Shown: positions 34,834-44,813, counted from the stretch's first letter. The stretch: 64,000 nucleotides of DNA from Trinickia dabaoshanensis (GCF_002879885.1 NZ_PNYA01000011.1:124001-188000); one strand, 5' to 3'. The notes: generated by a model from the letters alone, not told the origin. Numbers and translations: made by a program.

Positions 34834-37023
34834 TCAATCCCACATCGCCTTCAGTTGCGCCGCGATATCGATCCGCGCTTTGGCGGCCGCGGCTAGGCCG
34901 GCTTCTGTCGGCGGCGATACGCTTGCCACCGGGGGCCACGCTTGCACGTCGAACAGCGTCGATAAAGCCTCGGGAATGAAACGCGTGCGTGAAGCCCAGA
35001 CGTGGCGATCGCCCAGCGCGTTTTGGTTGTGCACGTAAAAGCGCTGCGGGACGACGATGTGCAAATCTTCCTTGGCGCGCGTCATCGCGACGTACAGTAG
35101 GCGCCGCTCCTCTTCGATCTCCTCTTGGCTGCCCGTGCCGAGATCGGACGGAATACAGCCATCGACGCCGTTCAGCACGAACACGTTGCGCCACTCTTGG
35201 CCCTTGGCCGAATGGATCGTCGAGAGAATCAGGTAATCCTCGTCGAGCAGCGGCACGCCCGATTCGTGGCTCGTCGCATCGGGCGGATCGAGCGTCAACT
35301 CCGTCAGAAAACGCTCGCGCGTCGGAAACGTCGCGGCCAGGCTCTCCATCTGCAAGATATCGGCATGGCGCGTGAGCGCATCTTCGTGGTTGCGCTCCAG
35401 ATGCGGCTCGTACCAACGCCGCACCTGTTCGAACTCGGCAGGCCAAGGCGTCAGCGAGGCGCCTACCTTTTCCATCAGCGCGGCGAACGCGGGCCAATCG
35501 TCGGCCGCGCGGGCCGGCGGCGCGTAAGCACCGACCGAGGCGGCAAGCGTGCCCGATGCGGCCACAGCGTCGAGCACGCGGCCAGCCGTTGAGGGCCCGA
35601 CGCCGGGCATCAGTTGCAGAACCCGGAATCCCGCCACGCGATCGCGCGGGTTTTGCGCCCAGCGCAGTACCGCGAGGACGTCCTTCACGTGGATCGAATC
35701 GAGAAACCGCAGCCCGCCGAATTTGACGAACGGGATATTGCGCCGCGCCAGCTCGAGTTCGAGCGCGGCGCTGTGATGGGCCGCGCGAAAGAGCACGGCC
35801 TGAGACTTGAGCTTCATGCCCGCCTCGCGCGCCTGCAGCACCGCTTCCACCACGTAACGCGCCTGCTCCACCTCGCCCGCGACGGAGACGAGGCGGGGAC
35901 GCTGCGCCGAGGTCTTATCGGTCCATAGATATTTCGTGAAGCGCTCGCTCGCCAAACCGATCACGGCATTGGACGCCGCGAGAATCGCGTCGGTCGAGCG
36001 GTAATTGCGCTCGAGCGTCACCCGTGCGGCGGCGGGCGCGAAATGCGCCGGAAAATCCAGGATGTTGCGCACCGTCGCACCGCGAAACGAATAGATCGAC
36101 TGCGCGTCGTCGCCCACGACGGTCAAGCCGCGCCCGTCGGGCTTCATCGAAAGCAAGATGGCCGACTGCAAGCGGTTCGTGTCTTGGTACTCGTCCACGA
36201 GCACATGGTCGAACCGTTGAGACAGATCGGCAGCGATGGAAGGCTCCGCGGCCATGCGCGCCCAGTAAAGCAGCAAGTCGTCATAGTCGAGAACATTCTG
36301 GGCTTGCTTGGCGGCGACGTAAGCCGCGAAGAGCGCGCGCAGGTCCTGCTCCCATTCGCGGCACCAGGGAAAGGCCTGGTCGAGCACGTCCGGTAATTTC
36401 GCTCCCGTATTGACGACGCGCGAGTAGATCGCCAAGCACGTGCCTTTGACGGGGAAGCGCCGCTCCTTGGCCGAGAGCCCCAATTCGTGGCGCACCACGT
36501 TCATCAGATCGGCGCAATCCTCGCGGTCGTTGATCGTGAAAGCGGGAGACAAACCGATCGTTTCCGCGTACTCACGCAGCAATCGCGCGCCGACGCCATG
36601 GAACGTGCCCGTCCACGTCAGCGCCTGAGCCAAGTCGGCCCGAGTGCCGAGCGCTTGCGCGGCGATACGGGTAGCGCGCCGCGTCATGTCCTCGGCCGCG
36701 CGTCGCGAAAACGTGAGCAACAACACTCGCCGCGGATCGGCGCCCTTGACCAACAAATGCGCGACGCGATGGGCGAGCGTATTGGTCTTGCCCGAGCCCG
36801 CGCCCGCGATGACGAGCAACGGCCCGCCCGGGCTCGCGCCCTCGCCGACGCCATGCTCGACGGCGGCACGCTGCGCCTCGTTCAGCTTTTCAAGATAGGG
36901 GGCGGCCGGCGCGCTGGCACCCGGCTCGGCGGCGGCGGAAATTGGGGACACGGTAAGGCTGTCGATCGTTCGAATCGGCGTGCGCCGGCGCTGCAACGCT
37001 GTATGGCCGGCGAGAACGCGCAT
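34834..37023 (-). CDS. UvrD/Rep-family ATP-dependent DNA helicase
   Basis: 729 residues, superfamily I 3'-5' helicase. Motifs in order: Q motif LNEAQRAAVEHG (about 47), Walker A VIAGAGSGKTNTLAHRV (about 72), motif Ia LLLTFSRRAAEDMTRRA, Walker B LVDEYQDTNRLQSAIL (about 273), motif III VVGDDAQSIYSFRGA, motif IV NYRSTDAILAAS, motif V STIHSAKGQEWRNVFVLN (about 596) and motif VI EERRLLYVAMTRAKEDL (about 640). Length is close to UvrD/Rep, but the C-terminal part is distinct. The start is uncertain: the first 24 residues are basic and unlike the family, and a GTG before SPISAAAEPG (about residue 25) would give a more usual N-terminus. Divergent from the Rhs-core gene only 40 bp away. Confidence 0.9.
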   Translation of the reverse strand: MRVLAGHTALQRRRTPIRTIDSLTVSPISAAAEPGASAPAAPYLEKLNEAQRAAVEHGVGEGASPGGPLLVIAGAGSGKTNTLAHRVAHLLVKGADPRRVLLLTFSRRAAEDMTRRATRIAAQALGTRADLAQALTWTGTFHGVGARLLREYAETIGLSPAFTINDREDCADLMNVVRHELGLSAKERRFPVKGTCLAIYSRVVNTGAKLPDVLDQAFPWCREWEQDLRALFAAYVAAKQAQNVLDYDDLLLYWARMAAEPSIAADLSQRFDHVLVDEYQDTNRLQSAILLSMKPDGRGLTVVGDDAQSIYSFRGATVRNILDFPAHFAPAAARVTLERNYRSTDAILAASNAVIGLASERFTKYLWTDKTSAQRPRLVSVAGEVEQARYVVEAVLQAREAGMKLKSQAVLFRAAHHSAALELELARRNIPFVKFGGLRFLDSIHVKDVLAVLRWAQNPRDRVAGFRVLQLMPGVGPSTAGRVLDAVAASGTLAASVGAYAPPARAADDWPAFAALMEKVGASLTPWPAEFEQVRRWYEPHLERNHEDALTRHADILQMESLAATFPTRERFLTELTLDPPDATSHESGVPLLDEDYLILSTIHSAKGQEWRNVFVLNGVDGCIPSDLGTGSQEEIEEERRLLYVAMTRAKEDLHIVVPQRFYVHNQNALGDRHVWASRTRFIPEALSTLFDVQAWPPVASVSPPTEAGLAAAAKARIDIAAQLKAMWD

Positions 37024-37063
37024 GCTATGGGCTGGCCCTTGCCCGATGGGCTCCGGCCACAGA

Positions 37064-38023
37064 ATGAAGTCGCTAGCCTATCAGTTTTTCCAGGGCGTAC
37101 ACCGTGCGATTCGAGTAGCCTCGATAGACGATTTCTTGGGGCCGAATATGGCAGCGATCGTCTCGCTTCAGTTCACCGGCGCTTATCGCGATCCCGTCGC
37201 CGCCGGCTATCCCTTGGGTAGCGGCTATCGCTGGTATCTGCCGCCGTTGATGCGGTTCAACGCACCCGACGCACTGAGCCCGTTCGATGCGGGAGGCGTC
37301 AATCCCTATGCGTATTGCGGCGACGATCCGATCAACCGTGTCGATCCAAGCGGTCATGCATGGGGACTGGGATGGGCGCGCCGGTTCGACGACGACATCG
37401 TGGAGCCCGATCCGCCGAAACGGGTACCCGTCGCATTGCGCGGCTCGATTCTAAAAGCGCAGGATGCGCCATTGGCCACGGTCGCCAACCGACCGTTCGC
37501 CGGCCGCGCGGTTCGATTCGCGCGTACCGCACGCCCCGCCGACACTGCAACGGGCCAATGGAAAGTACCGGGGGAGAAGAGTCTGAATAACCCTTCCTCG
37601 GCGGCAAGCACGATGACGGCCAAAAACTACTTGGAAAACGCCGAGGGCGACATCTCCAGCGTCGAGCTCGCGCTCGACATTCTCCAACGCGACGTAGCCG
37701 CTGCCGCAAACCGATTCGAGGGCGACCAGAATAGCGCGAGCAATTTAAAAAATTGGAACTCGACCGTCTCGAGGGCCAAGCAAGGGCGTGATAGCGCAGA
37801 GGGCACCCTTTCCGTGGCGAAGGACTTCATCGACGATCTACCGCCAACGGACTCGCGCACGCGCGCGTTATGGCGTCAATATCGTGCGCTTGACGACCGC
37901 GTCAGCGCCGCGAGCGAACGCCTGCAAGGCTTCGGCCCCATATACGAGCAACCGATGTTCACGCTCAAGCTGCCGGTGAAACAAAAACGCCTCCTGATCG
38001 GCAAGAAGCCACCGCCGCTCTAG
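37064..38023 (+). CDS. Orphan RHS repeat-associated core protein with variable C-terminal domain
   Basis: 319 residues from the ATG at 37064 (MKSLAYQFFQGVHRAIRVAS). Residues about 50-95 are a Rhs core tail: GYPLGSGYRWYLPPLMRFNA, PDALSPFDAGGVNPYAYCGD and DPINRVDPSGHAWG. This matches the short orphan Rhs proteins common in Pseudomonas and Burkholderia, which lack the large cage region. The following 220 residues have no recognisable domain. They are rich in Ala/Asn and predicted helix (SSVELALDILQRDVAAAANR) and end KQKRLLIGKKPPPL. This segment would be the toxin-like tip. No small downstream immunity gene is visible before the S4 gene. Whether it is expressed or a remnant is unknown. Confidence 0.8.
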   Translation: MKSLAYQFFQGVHRAIRVASIDDFLGPNMAAIVSLQFTGAYRDPVAAGYPLGSGYRWYLPPLMRFNAPDALSPFDAGGVNPYAYCGDDPINRVDPSGHAWGLGWARRFDDDIVEPDPPKRVPVALRGSILKAQDAPLATVANRPFAGRAVRFARTARPADTATGQWKVPGEKSLNNPSSAASTMTAKNYLENAEGDISSVELALDILQRDVAAAANRFEGDQNSASNLKNWNSTVSRAKQGRDSAEGTLSVAKDFIDDLPPTDSRTRALWRQYRALDDRVSAASERLQGFGPIYEQPMFTLKLPVKQKRLLIGKKPPPL

Positions 38024-38133
38024 CGTTCCGGCGGCATCCGGCCGCGTGCAGAGACCCAAGCGCTTCCCGTGCCCGCCCGAGTGGCTTATGATGCCAGCCC
38101 AAATCGCTTTCGCGCCGCACGCCGGTTATCGCC

Positions 38134-38355
38134 ATGGCCAATCTCAATTTCACGCTCACGGGCGATCACGTCGAACTGCACAACTTGCTCAAACTGATGG
38201 GCCTGGCCGACAGCGGCGGCTCCGCCAAAGGGCTGGTAGCGTCGGGCGAAGTCAAGGTCGATGGAAAAGTCGAGTTGCGCAAAACGTGCAAGATTCGCGC
38301 AGGCCAAGTCGTCATGCTGGGCGACACGCGCATTGCCGTACACGAGCCGCGCTGA
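38134..38355 (+). CDS. ybcJ: S4-domain RNA-binding protein (YbcJ-like)
   Basis: 73 residues, nearly all one S4 domain: VELHNLLKLMGLADSGGSAK, GLVASGEVKVDGKVELRKTC and KIRAGQVVMLGDTRIAV. YbcJ family proteins are associated with ribosome assembly. It overlaps nothing and is followed 178 bp later by the MATE gene. The 178-bp gap contains no gene. Confidence 0.9.
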   Translation: MANLNFTLTGDHVELHNLLKLMGLADSGGSAKGLVASGEVKVDGKVELRKTCKIRAGQVVMLGDTRIAVHEPR

Positions 38356-38533
38356 GCCTTACCGAGCCGCAGCAAGTCACGCGCAAGCACTGGCGCAGTC
38401 ACGATTTCGCCGACTACGCCATCGCACCATCGACAGACGAGCGCGGAAGCAATAAGCTCTTCGTTTCCGAAGATAACAACATGGGCCGTGCTTCAGATGC
38501 GCTGACGGCCCCGTCGCGCCTCCTCGATTCGCC

Positions 38534-39922
38534 ATGTCAGAGTCCACTTTTGCCCGGGCCGCCGCCGAGCCGGCCCCGCCGCCGCTTTCCCGCCACGCCG
38601 CCGATACCGCCCGCCTGGCCGCTCCGCTCGCCATCGCCCAACTGTCGCAGATGGCGATGGGCGTCACCGATACGATCCTGCTCGGCTCGCTGAGCGCCGA
38701 CGCGCTCGCCGCGGGCGGACTCGGCGCCGGGATCTTTTTCGTGATCGTCACGCTGCTGCAAGGGGTGCTCAGTTCGGTCAGCGTCACGGTCGCCAATGCG
38801 CGCGGCGCGCAAGCCGACCATCGCGTGCCGCACATCTACTGGACCGGACTCGCGCTGTCCGTGCTGCTGTCGCTGCCGGCCTTCGTGCTGCTCTCGTTCG
38901 CGCATCCGATCTTGCTCGCATTCGGCGAGCCGCCCACCCTCGCCCGCGACGTGGGCGCCTATACGGGCGTGCTGCGCTTCGCTTCGCTCGGCAGCTTGAT
39001 CGGCGTCGGCATGATGCGCTCGTTCTTACCGGCCATCGGCGCGGCCAAGCGCCTGCTATGGGTCGCGCTGATCGGCGTCGTGTTCAACGGCGTGCTGAAC
39101 TACGGGCTCATTCACGGCGCCTGGGGCCTGCCGCGCCTCGGCATGCTCGGCTCCGCCACGGCGACGACGATCACCGTGTGGCTCAGTGCGATCGCGCTCG
39201 TCGCCATGCTGCATGGACGCCCTCGCTACAAGCATTTCGTGATCGCCAAACGGCCGACCATGCCGCTCATGAGCGAACTATTCGCGATCGGCTGGCCGGT
39301 GGCGATCACCTATGGCGTCGAGTCCATGCTGTTTCTATGCACGGGCCTGTTCATCGGGCTCATGGGCGAGACACCGCTTGCCGCGCACCAAGTGGCGATG
39401 AGCGTCAGCTCGGTCACGTTCATGGTGCCGCTCGCGATCGGCCAGGCGGCGAACGTGCGCGTGGGTTACTGGATGGGCGCGGGCAACCCCGTCGCCGCGC
39501 GCCACGCGGGTTTCGTCGCACTCGGACTCGGCGTGGCCTATATGTCGATGACCGGGCTTTTGTTCATCGTCGCGCCCAAAGCCATCATCGGCTTGTATTT
39601 GAATCTGAACGATGCGGCCAACGCGCAGACCGTCACGATCGCCGCTTCCCTGCTCGGCGTGGCCGCGGTGTTTCAGATCGTGGACGGCATGCAGACGATC
39701 GGCTCGGGCTGTCTGCGCGGACTCAAGGACACGCGTGTTCCGATGATCGCCGCCGCGTTCGGCTATTGGGGCGTGGGCTTTCCCACCGGCTACTGGCTCG
39801 CGTTTCATGCGGGGCTCGGCCCGCGCGGCCTGTGGTGGGGACTGGCCGCCGGTCTCGCCAGCGTCGCCGTGCTGATGACCTTGCGCTTCGATCGGCGCAC
39901 GCGCCGGCTGCCGGGCGCGTAG
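38534..39922 (+). CDS. MATE-family multidrug/toxin efflux transporter
   Basis: 462 residues with twelve membrane segments in two six-helix halves. The N-terminal AAPLAIAQLSQMAMGVTDTI and the matching TFMVPLAIGQAANVRVGYWM-type repeat (about residue 295) are MatE domain signatures. Closest to the NorM/DinF-type subgroup that exports cationic drugs with Na+ or H+. Substrate unknown. ATG follows GAUUCGCC without a strong ribosome site. Confidence 0.92.
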   Translation: MSESTFARAAAEPAPPPLSRHAADTARLAAPLAIAQLSQMAMGVTDTILLGSLSADALAAGGLGAGIFFVIVTLLQGVLSSVSVTVANARGAQADHRVPHIYWTGLALSVLLSLPAFVLLSFAHPILLAFGEPPTLARDVGAYTGVLRFASLGSLIGVGMMRSFLPAIGAAKRLLWVALIGVVFNGVLNYGLIHGAWGLPRLGMLGSATATTITVWLSAIALVAMLHGRPRYKHFVIAKRPTMPLMSELFAIGWPVAITYGVESMLFLCTGLFIGLMGETPLAAHQVAMSVSSVTFMVPLAIGQAANVRVGYWMGAGNPVAARHAGFVALGLGVAYMSMTGLLFIVAPKAIIGLYLNLNDAANAQTVTIAASLLGVAAVFQIVDGMQTIGSGCLRGLKDTRVPMIAAAFGYWGVGFPTGYWLAFHAGLGPRGLWWGLAAGLASVAVLMTLRFDRRTRRLPGA

Positions 39923-40232
39923 GCAGACAAAACCAACTTGGATAGCCGCCGAACGCCGGGCACGCGAAGTGCTTGTCCGCCGACCGGGCATGTGCATGCA
40001 TAACGGGTAACGAATGGGGTGACGAACGTCGCCTTCACATTAAAATGCCGTTATTCGTGCCGGGACGATTCCTCTTCGTCCTGCCGGTCCGTCAGCGAAG
40101 GAAAAGTCCGACGTGTTCGATGAGCATTGGCCGCGGCCGCGAGCCGCATCGGATGAATTGGCGCGCCGCCGCGCCGCCCGCGTCCTGCTTGAAGCGCAGG
40201 CGTGGCGCGCGCGCGTCGATGCACTGGTCATC
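39923..40232. other. Gap before the phospholipase-D gene
   Basis: 310 bp; no separate gene seen. An in-frame ATG at 40113 could extend the next protein by 40 residues. An AT-rich stretch (40036-40056) may hold its promoter. Confidence 0.4.
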
Positions 40233-41828
40233 ATGCGCCGGCTCGTCTTGCTGTTCGCCGCCTTTCTCGCCGCCTGCACCACCCTGCCACCGGCCACCTC
40301 GCTCGAGCGCCCGGCCACCCATACGCTGTCGAATCCCGAGGCGACACCGCTCGGCCATGCACTCGCACCGCTGGTCGCCAAGCACGCCGGGCAATCGGGC
40401 TTTCGGCTGCTGACGGACGGCACCGACGCCCTGCAAATGCGTATCGCGGTTGCCCGCGCGGCTACGCAGACACTCGATCTGCAGTACTACATCGCCGCCG
40501 AGGATACGACGGGCCGGCTGCTGCTGGCCGCCGCGCTCTACGCGGCCGATCGTGGCGTGCGCGTGCGCCTGCTCGTGGACGATTTGAATTTCGACGATGC
40601 CAGGCGCTTGATGGCGGCGCTATCCACGCATCCGAACATCGAAGTGCGCGTCTTCAACCCTTTCGGCAGCACACGCCCAAGCGTGTTTGCCCGCACGGAG
40701 ACGTTCTTGACCCGCATCGATCGCTTCACGCGCCGGATGCACAACAAAGCGATGATCGCCGACGGTGAGGTAGCGATCGTAGGCGGCCGCAATCTCGGCG
40801 ACGAGTATTTCAGCGCCAGCCCGAAACTGCAGTTCCGCGACTTGGACGTGCTTGCCGCGGGGCCAATCGTTCACGACGTTTCGCAGAGCTTCGATGCGTT
40901 TTGGAACAGCGAGGGCGCCTATCCGCTGAAGGTCGTCGATACCCATAGCTACGCCGAAAGCGATTTGAGCGCGGCGCGCGCGGAGTTGCGCGAGCACTGG
41001 CGTACCCAAGCACAGGCCGTGGGCGCCAAGCCCTTGAGCGCGGCGCCGCTGCGCGAGCAAATCGCCCAAGAGCAGATGGGCCTCGTATGGGCACCGGCGA
41101 CGTTCAGCGTCGACTCGCCGCGCAAGATCACCGAGCCCGACGACGACTACCGCAGCCCGCCGATGCACGCGCTCGCCGAGCTGCTGCGCGGCGCGCAGCA
41201 CGAGGTGTTGCTGCTATCGCCGTATTTCGTCCCGCACGAGGCCGGCGTGAAGTTGCTCGCCGGCCTCACGCAGCGCGGCGTACGTGTGGCGGTGGTCACG
41301 AACTCGATGGCCTCGACCGACGCCGTCGCCGTCCAAGCCGGCTACAGCCCTTACCGCATCCCACTGCTGAAAAACGGCGTCGAGCTCTACGAGTTCCAAC
41401 CGCTGCAACGCACGCATTCGCGCCTGTTCGCCGGCTCGCAATCGCGCGCGAGCCTTCATGCGAAGGCTTATGTCATCGACCGGCGCACGCTCGTGATCGG
41501 TTCGCTGAATTTCGATCCTCGATCCGCTCACCTGAACAGCGAACTCGCGCTCGTCATCGACAGTCCGACGATCGCGGGCCAAGCAGCCAAGCTCATCGAA
41601 CAGGCCATGTCGCCGACGGTCAGCTACCGCGTCACTCTCGCCACGGCGAACGACGAGGCCACGCTGCACGCGCTCGGCGCGCCCGATTCGGGGCTCGTAT
41701 GGACCGGCGCCGAGCAAGATGCGACGGGCGTGCACTTGCGCACCTGGTCACTCGATCCCGAGGCGGGGTTCGTACGCAATTTACTCACGGGTCTATTCTT
41801 GTTGTTGCCGGTCGACTCGCAACTGTAA
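40233..41828 (+). CDS. Phospholipase D-family lipoprotein (cardiolipin synthase ClsC-like)
   Basis: 531 residues from the ATG at 40233 (MRRLVLLFAAFLAACTTLPP), which gives a lipoprotein signal with lipobox LAAC (Cys 15). An upstream ATG at 40113 would hide that signal. Two HKD motifs are present: RMHNKAMIADGEVAIVGGRN (about residue 173) and SLHAKAYVIDRRTLVIGSLN (about residue 408). Two HKD motifs plus an N-terminal anchor match the ClsC/YmdC-like group that makes cardiolipin from phosphatidylethanolamine and phosphatidylglycerol in E. coli. The subgroup is inferred from layout only. Confidence 0.88.
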   Translation: MRRLVLLFAAFLAACTTLPPATSLERPATHTLSNPEATPLGHALAPLVAKHAGQSGFRLLTDGTDALQMRIAVARAATQTLDLQYYIAAEDTTGRLLLAAALYAADRGVRVRLLVDDLNFDDARRLMAALSTHPNIEVRVFNPFGSTRPSVFARTETFLTRIDRFTRRMHNKAMIADGEVAIVGGRNLGDEYFSASPKLQFRDLDVLAAGPIVHDVSQSFDAFWNSEGAYPLKVVDTHSYAESDLSAARAELREHWRTQAQAVGAKPLSAAPLREQIAQEQMGLVWAPATFSVDSPRKITEPDDDYRSPPMHALAELLRGAQHEVLLLSPYFVPHEAGVKLLAGLTQRGVRVAVVTNSMASTDAVAVQAGYSPYRIPLLKNGVELYEFQPLQRTHSRLFAGSQSRASLHAKAYVIDRRTLVIGSLNFDPRSAHLNSELALVIDSPTIAGQAAKLIEQAMSPTVSYRVTLATANDEATLHALGAPDSGLVWTGAEQDATGVHLRTWSLDPEAGFVRNLLTGLFLLLPVDSQL

Positions 41829-41909
41829 CGTTAGGCGCTACGCGCGGCCGCTAGCCGCGGCGGGCCGAACCCATTCAAACGCAGTTTTTCGTATCGGAGC
41901 CGAAGCATC

Positions 41910-43307
41910 ATGACCGAAGACCATCGCATGGAGCGCGACACGTTCGGCGAGATCGCCGTGCCGGCCGCGCGCTTGTGGGGCGCCCAGACACAACGATCGC
42001 TGCAGAACTTCAAGATCTCGACCGAAAAGCAATCGCCCGAACTCATCACCGCGCTCGCGCTCATCAAGCGCGCCGCCGCGGAGGTGAACCTCGAATTGGG
42101 CGTCCTCCCCGAGGACAAGGCTCGCGCGATCATGCAGGCAGCCGATGAAGTGATCGAGGGCCGTCACGCCGGCGAATTCCCGCTGGCTGTCTGGCAAACC
42201 GGTTCGGGTACGCAGACCAACATGAACCTGAACGAAGTGATCGCGAACCGCGCGAGCGAATTGCTCGGCGGCGAGCGGGGGGAAGCGCGCAAAGTGCACC
42301 CGAACGACGACGTCAATCGCGGCCAATCGTCGAACGATGTATTCCCGACCGCGATGCATGTTGCCGCCGCAAGCGCCATCGTCACGCATCTATTGCCGGC
42401 GCTCGGTGCGTTGCGTCATACGTTGGAGGCGAAATCTCAGGCATTCGCCGACATCGTCAAGATCGGTCGAACTCACTTGCAAGATGCGACGCCGCTTACG
42501 TTGGGTCAAGAGTTCTCCGGCTATGCGGCGCAACTTGCGCACGGCATCGCGCATCTGCAATCGGCACTGCCGCATTTGTACGAGTTGGCACAGGGTGGTA
42601 CCGCGGTGGGTACCGGGCTCAACGCCCATCCGCAATTCGCCGAGCGCGTGGCCGCCGCGATCGGTCGTTTGACGGGACTGCCGTTCGTCAGCGCGCCCAA
42701 TAAGTTCGAGGTGATGGCAGCGGCTGATGCGCTCGTCTTTGCGCACGGCGCGCTGAAGACGGTGGCGGCGAGTCTCATGAAGATCGCCAACGACGTGCGC
42801 TGGCTTGCGAGCGGCCCTCGCTGCGGCTTGGGTGAGATCGCGATTCCCGAAAACGAACCGGGTAGTTCGATCATGCCGGGCAAGGTCAACCCGACGCAAT
42901 CGGAGGCCGTGACGATGCTGTGCTGCCAGGTGTTCGGCAACGATGTGGCCATCAATATCGGCGGAGGAAGCGGCAACTTCGAGTTGAATGTGTTCCGTCC
43001 GATGATCGCGCACAACGTGCTGCAATCGATCCGGCTGCTGGCGGACGGCGCGCAAAGCTTCAACGATCATTGCGCCGTCGGAATCGAACCGAATCGCGCG
43101 CGCATCGATACGCTGCTGAACGAATCGTTGATGCTCGTGACGGCGCTCAATCCGCACATCGGTTATGACAAGGCCGCGCAGATCGCGAAGAAGGCGCACA
43201 AGGAAGGCACCACCCTGAAGGCGGCCGCGCTGACGCTCGGGTATGTCACCGAAGCGCAGTTCGATGAGTGGGTGCGGCCTGAAGAGATGACGGGGCGGCG
43301 GGGTTGA
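41910..43307 (+). CDS. fumC: Class II fumarate hydratase FumC
   Basis: 465 residues, TCA-cycle fumarase of the Fe-independent class. The fumarase/aspartase signature [17 protein letters not shown] is at about residue 317 (GSSxMPxKxN), with the catalytic Ser in the same loop. [20 protein letters not shown] (about 128) and [20 protein letters not shown] (about 185) supply other active-site residues, including the His in THLQ. The ATG at 41910 has GGAG upstream; a second ATG at 41928 is possible. It converges with the PAAR gene with only 13 bp between stops. Confidence 0.97.
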   Translation: MTEDHRMERDTFGEIAVPAARLWGAQTQRSLQNFKISTEKQSPELITALALIKRAAAEVNLELGVLPEDKARAIMQAADEVIEGRHAGEFPLAVWQTGSGTQTNMNLNEVIANRASELLGGERGEARKVHPNDDVNRGQSSNDVFPTAMHVAAASAIVTHLLPALGALRHTLEAKSQAFADIVKIGRTHLQDATPLTLGQEFSGYAAQLAHGIAHLQSALPHLYELAQGGTAVGTGLNAHPQFAERVAAAIGRLTGLPFVSAPNKFEVMAAADALVFAHGALKTVAASLMKIANDVRWLASGPRCGLGEIAIPENEPGSSIMPGKVNPTQSEAVTMLCCQVFGNDVAINIGGGSGNFELNVFRPMIAHNVLQSIRLLADGAQSFNDHCAVGIEPNRARIDTLLNESLMLVTALNPHIGYDKAAQIAKKAHKEGTTLKAAALTLGYVTEAQFDEWVRPEEMTGRRG

Positions 43308-43320
43308 TCGAAGGGGCCGC

Positions 43321-43581
43321 CTATGATCCGCTCGCCAAACTCGATATGAGCGTGCATCCGCATGTGGCTTTATCGCCGTGGCGAGCGATGGGAATGCCCG
43401 CGTCGGTCATTGATGTGTCGCCGTCGAGAATCACATTGGGCTTGACGTCGGGGTGCCTAGGGCACGATACCTCGTCGCCCTTACGCGCGACGAAACGGCC
43501 GTCGAAACGCATCGTGGTCGAGGCGGTGATGACCTTGCCACCGTGGTCGGTATCGTCGTCGAGGCGGATTAAATTCATCAT
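43321..43581 (-). CDS. PAAR-domain protein (type VI secretion spike tip)
   Basis: 86 residues, single PAAR domain that sharpens the VgrG spike. FDGRFVARKGDEVSCPRHPD followed by VKPNVILDGDTSMTDAGIPI and ARHGDKATCGCTLISS shows the PAAR pattern of metal-binding His and Cys. It has no C-terminal effector extension, so it is a tip for effectors carried by other proteins. It is the last gene of the VgrG module and starts 21 bp after the preceding stop. Confidence 0.93.
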   Translation of the reverse strand: MMNLIRLDDDTDHGGKVITASTTMRFDGRFVARKGDEVSCPRHPDVKPNVILDGDTSMTDAGIPIARHGDKATCGCTLISSLASGS

Positions 43582-43602
43582 GGTCGGGGATGGCTCCGCG
43601 TG

Positions 43603-44622
43603 TCATTCCGCCGCTTTGATACGCTCAACATCTTTAGTGCGTCCGAGCGCCGCCGCGATTGCGAGCGGTTTCAAGCGACGTACCACGTCCGGACTACCTG
43701 CAGCAGCCGGCTTCAATCCGCGCGCGACCGGCGGTGTGCCATCTAGGTTGAAATCCGTGTAGTCGGACATGTGATCGGGATCGGCCGCCAGTAGTGCTTC
43801 GACTTTCCGCATGATATCGGGGGGGATCTGAGCGTCCTCAAGCACCAACTGATCCCAAGCTCCCTCGCGCTCCCGTGATTGTGCTAGCCGCGTGAAGAAA
43901 AGATCTACATTTCCATTCAGCAACGCCGATTCTTTCGTGTAACCGGCCTTGAGCATCGCCGCCCCTTCGGCCTCGCAACGCGACAGAGCAAATTTGAGGA
44001 CGTCGGGGAGCGGCGCGTCTGCGTTACCGTTGAGGTCTCTCATCGTGTTCGTTATGACGCCCGGCCAATCGTCAACCCGGTCAATGCCCAAGAGCGGGTA
44101 ACGCCGAACGCTACTGCTGGGGCAAAACACTTGCGAAGGCACATAACGGAAGTCGTCCTTCCCCTGCGCCCAGGTCAATTCGTCCTCGCTATAGAAGGGC
44201 TGCTTGAACGACTCTAAAAGCGATCGCTTCGTCCAGTTGGTCCGGCTTTCATGCATTAGGTCGAACCTCGCAATCGCGACCGAAAACGTCGGACTTACGA
44301 CGAGCGCGCATAGAAAAAGCCCGATACAAGTTAGCCACTTTTTCCCGGCGGAAAGCCGGGGCTGACCACGCAACAGCCGCGCCGTGTCGTTATACGCGAC
44401 AGGAAAAGTCGCGAAAGTCAAACACCCGAAAATGCAGGCGGCAGCAAACAGGTCCAGTTCCAGCCAGCCGATATCCAGCGTACGGTTGCCGCCAAGCGCC
44501 AGGTTGGCCAGGGTGACGACCGTTCCGCACACACCGATTAACGCGGGCCAACGAGGTGACGACCGCTTCGACGCAGCGCGCCAGGTCAGAAAGTCGGCTA
44601 CGACGGGGTGCTCTGATGACAT
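43603..44622 (-). CDS. Membrane protein of the VgrG module, unknown function
   Basis: 339 residues. Three membrane segments in the N-terminal third (WPALIGVCGTVVTLANLALGG, LFAAACIFGCLTFATFPVAY and WLTCIGLFLCALVVSPTFSVA). The other two thirds are soluble and end in a single ankyrin-like stretch (DVVRRLKPLAIAAALGRTKD). No catalytic motif is seen. It lies between the candidate immunity gene and PAAR. Such membrane proteins in VgrG clusters are often immunity or accessory proteins, so this is a second immunity candidate. Codon use is less GC-rich than neighbouring core genes. Confidence 0.75.
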   Translation of the reverse strand: MSSEHPVVADFLTWRAASKRSSPRWPALIGVCGTVVTLANLALGGNRTLDIGWLELDLFAAACIFGCLTFATFPVAYNDTARLLRGQPRLSAGKKWLTCIGLFLCALVVSPTFSVAIARFDLMHESRTNWTKRSLLESFKQPFYSEDELTWAQGKDDFRYVPSQVFCPSSSVRRYPLLGIDRVDDWPGVITNTMRDLNGNADAPLPDVLKFALSRCEAEGAAMLKAGYTKESALLNGNVDLFFTRLAQSREREGAWDQLVLEDAQIPPDIMRKVEALLAADPDHMSDYTDFNLDGTPPVARGLKPAAAGSPDVVRRLKPLAIAAALGRTKDVERIKAAE

Positions 44623-44813
44623 TTGGGCCCTCTATTATTTTTTGGACAATGCGGCGTAAAAACACCGCAACAGCAAGTGCGAAATGACTCTCTATAAGCG
44701 AGGGTCGTTTCGCACTGGGCGGCATGCGGCGCGAAAAGGTTCTCAGGAGCGCGATGCAATGCTTAGGTCAGGATGTGCGCAGCAAAGTTGCCCGGCAGAT
44801 CATCGCGCCGCTT

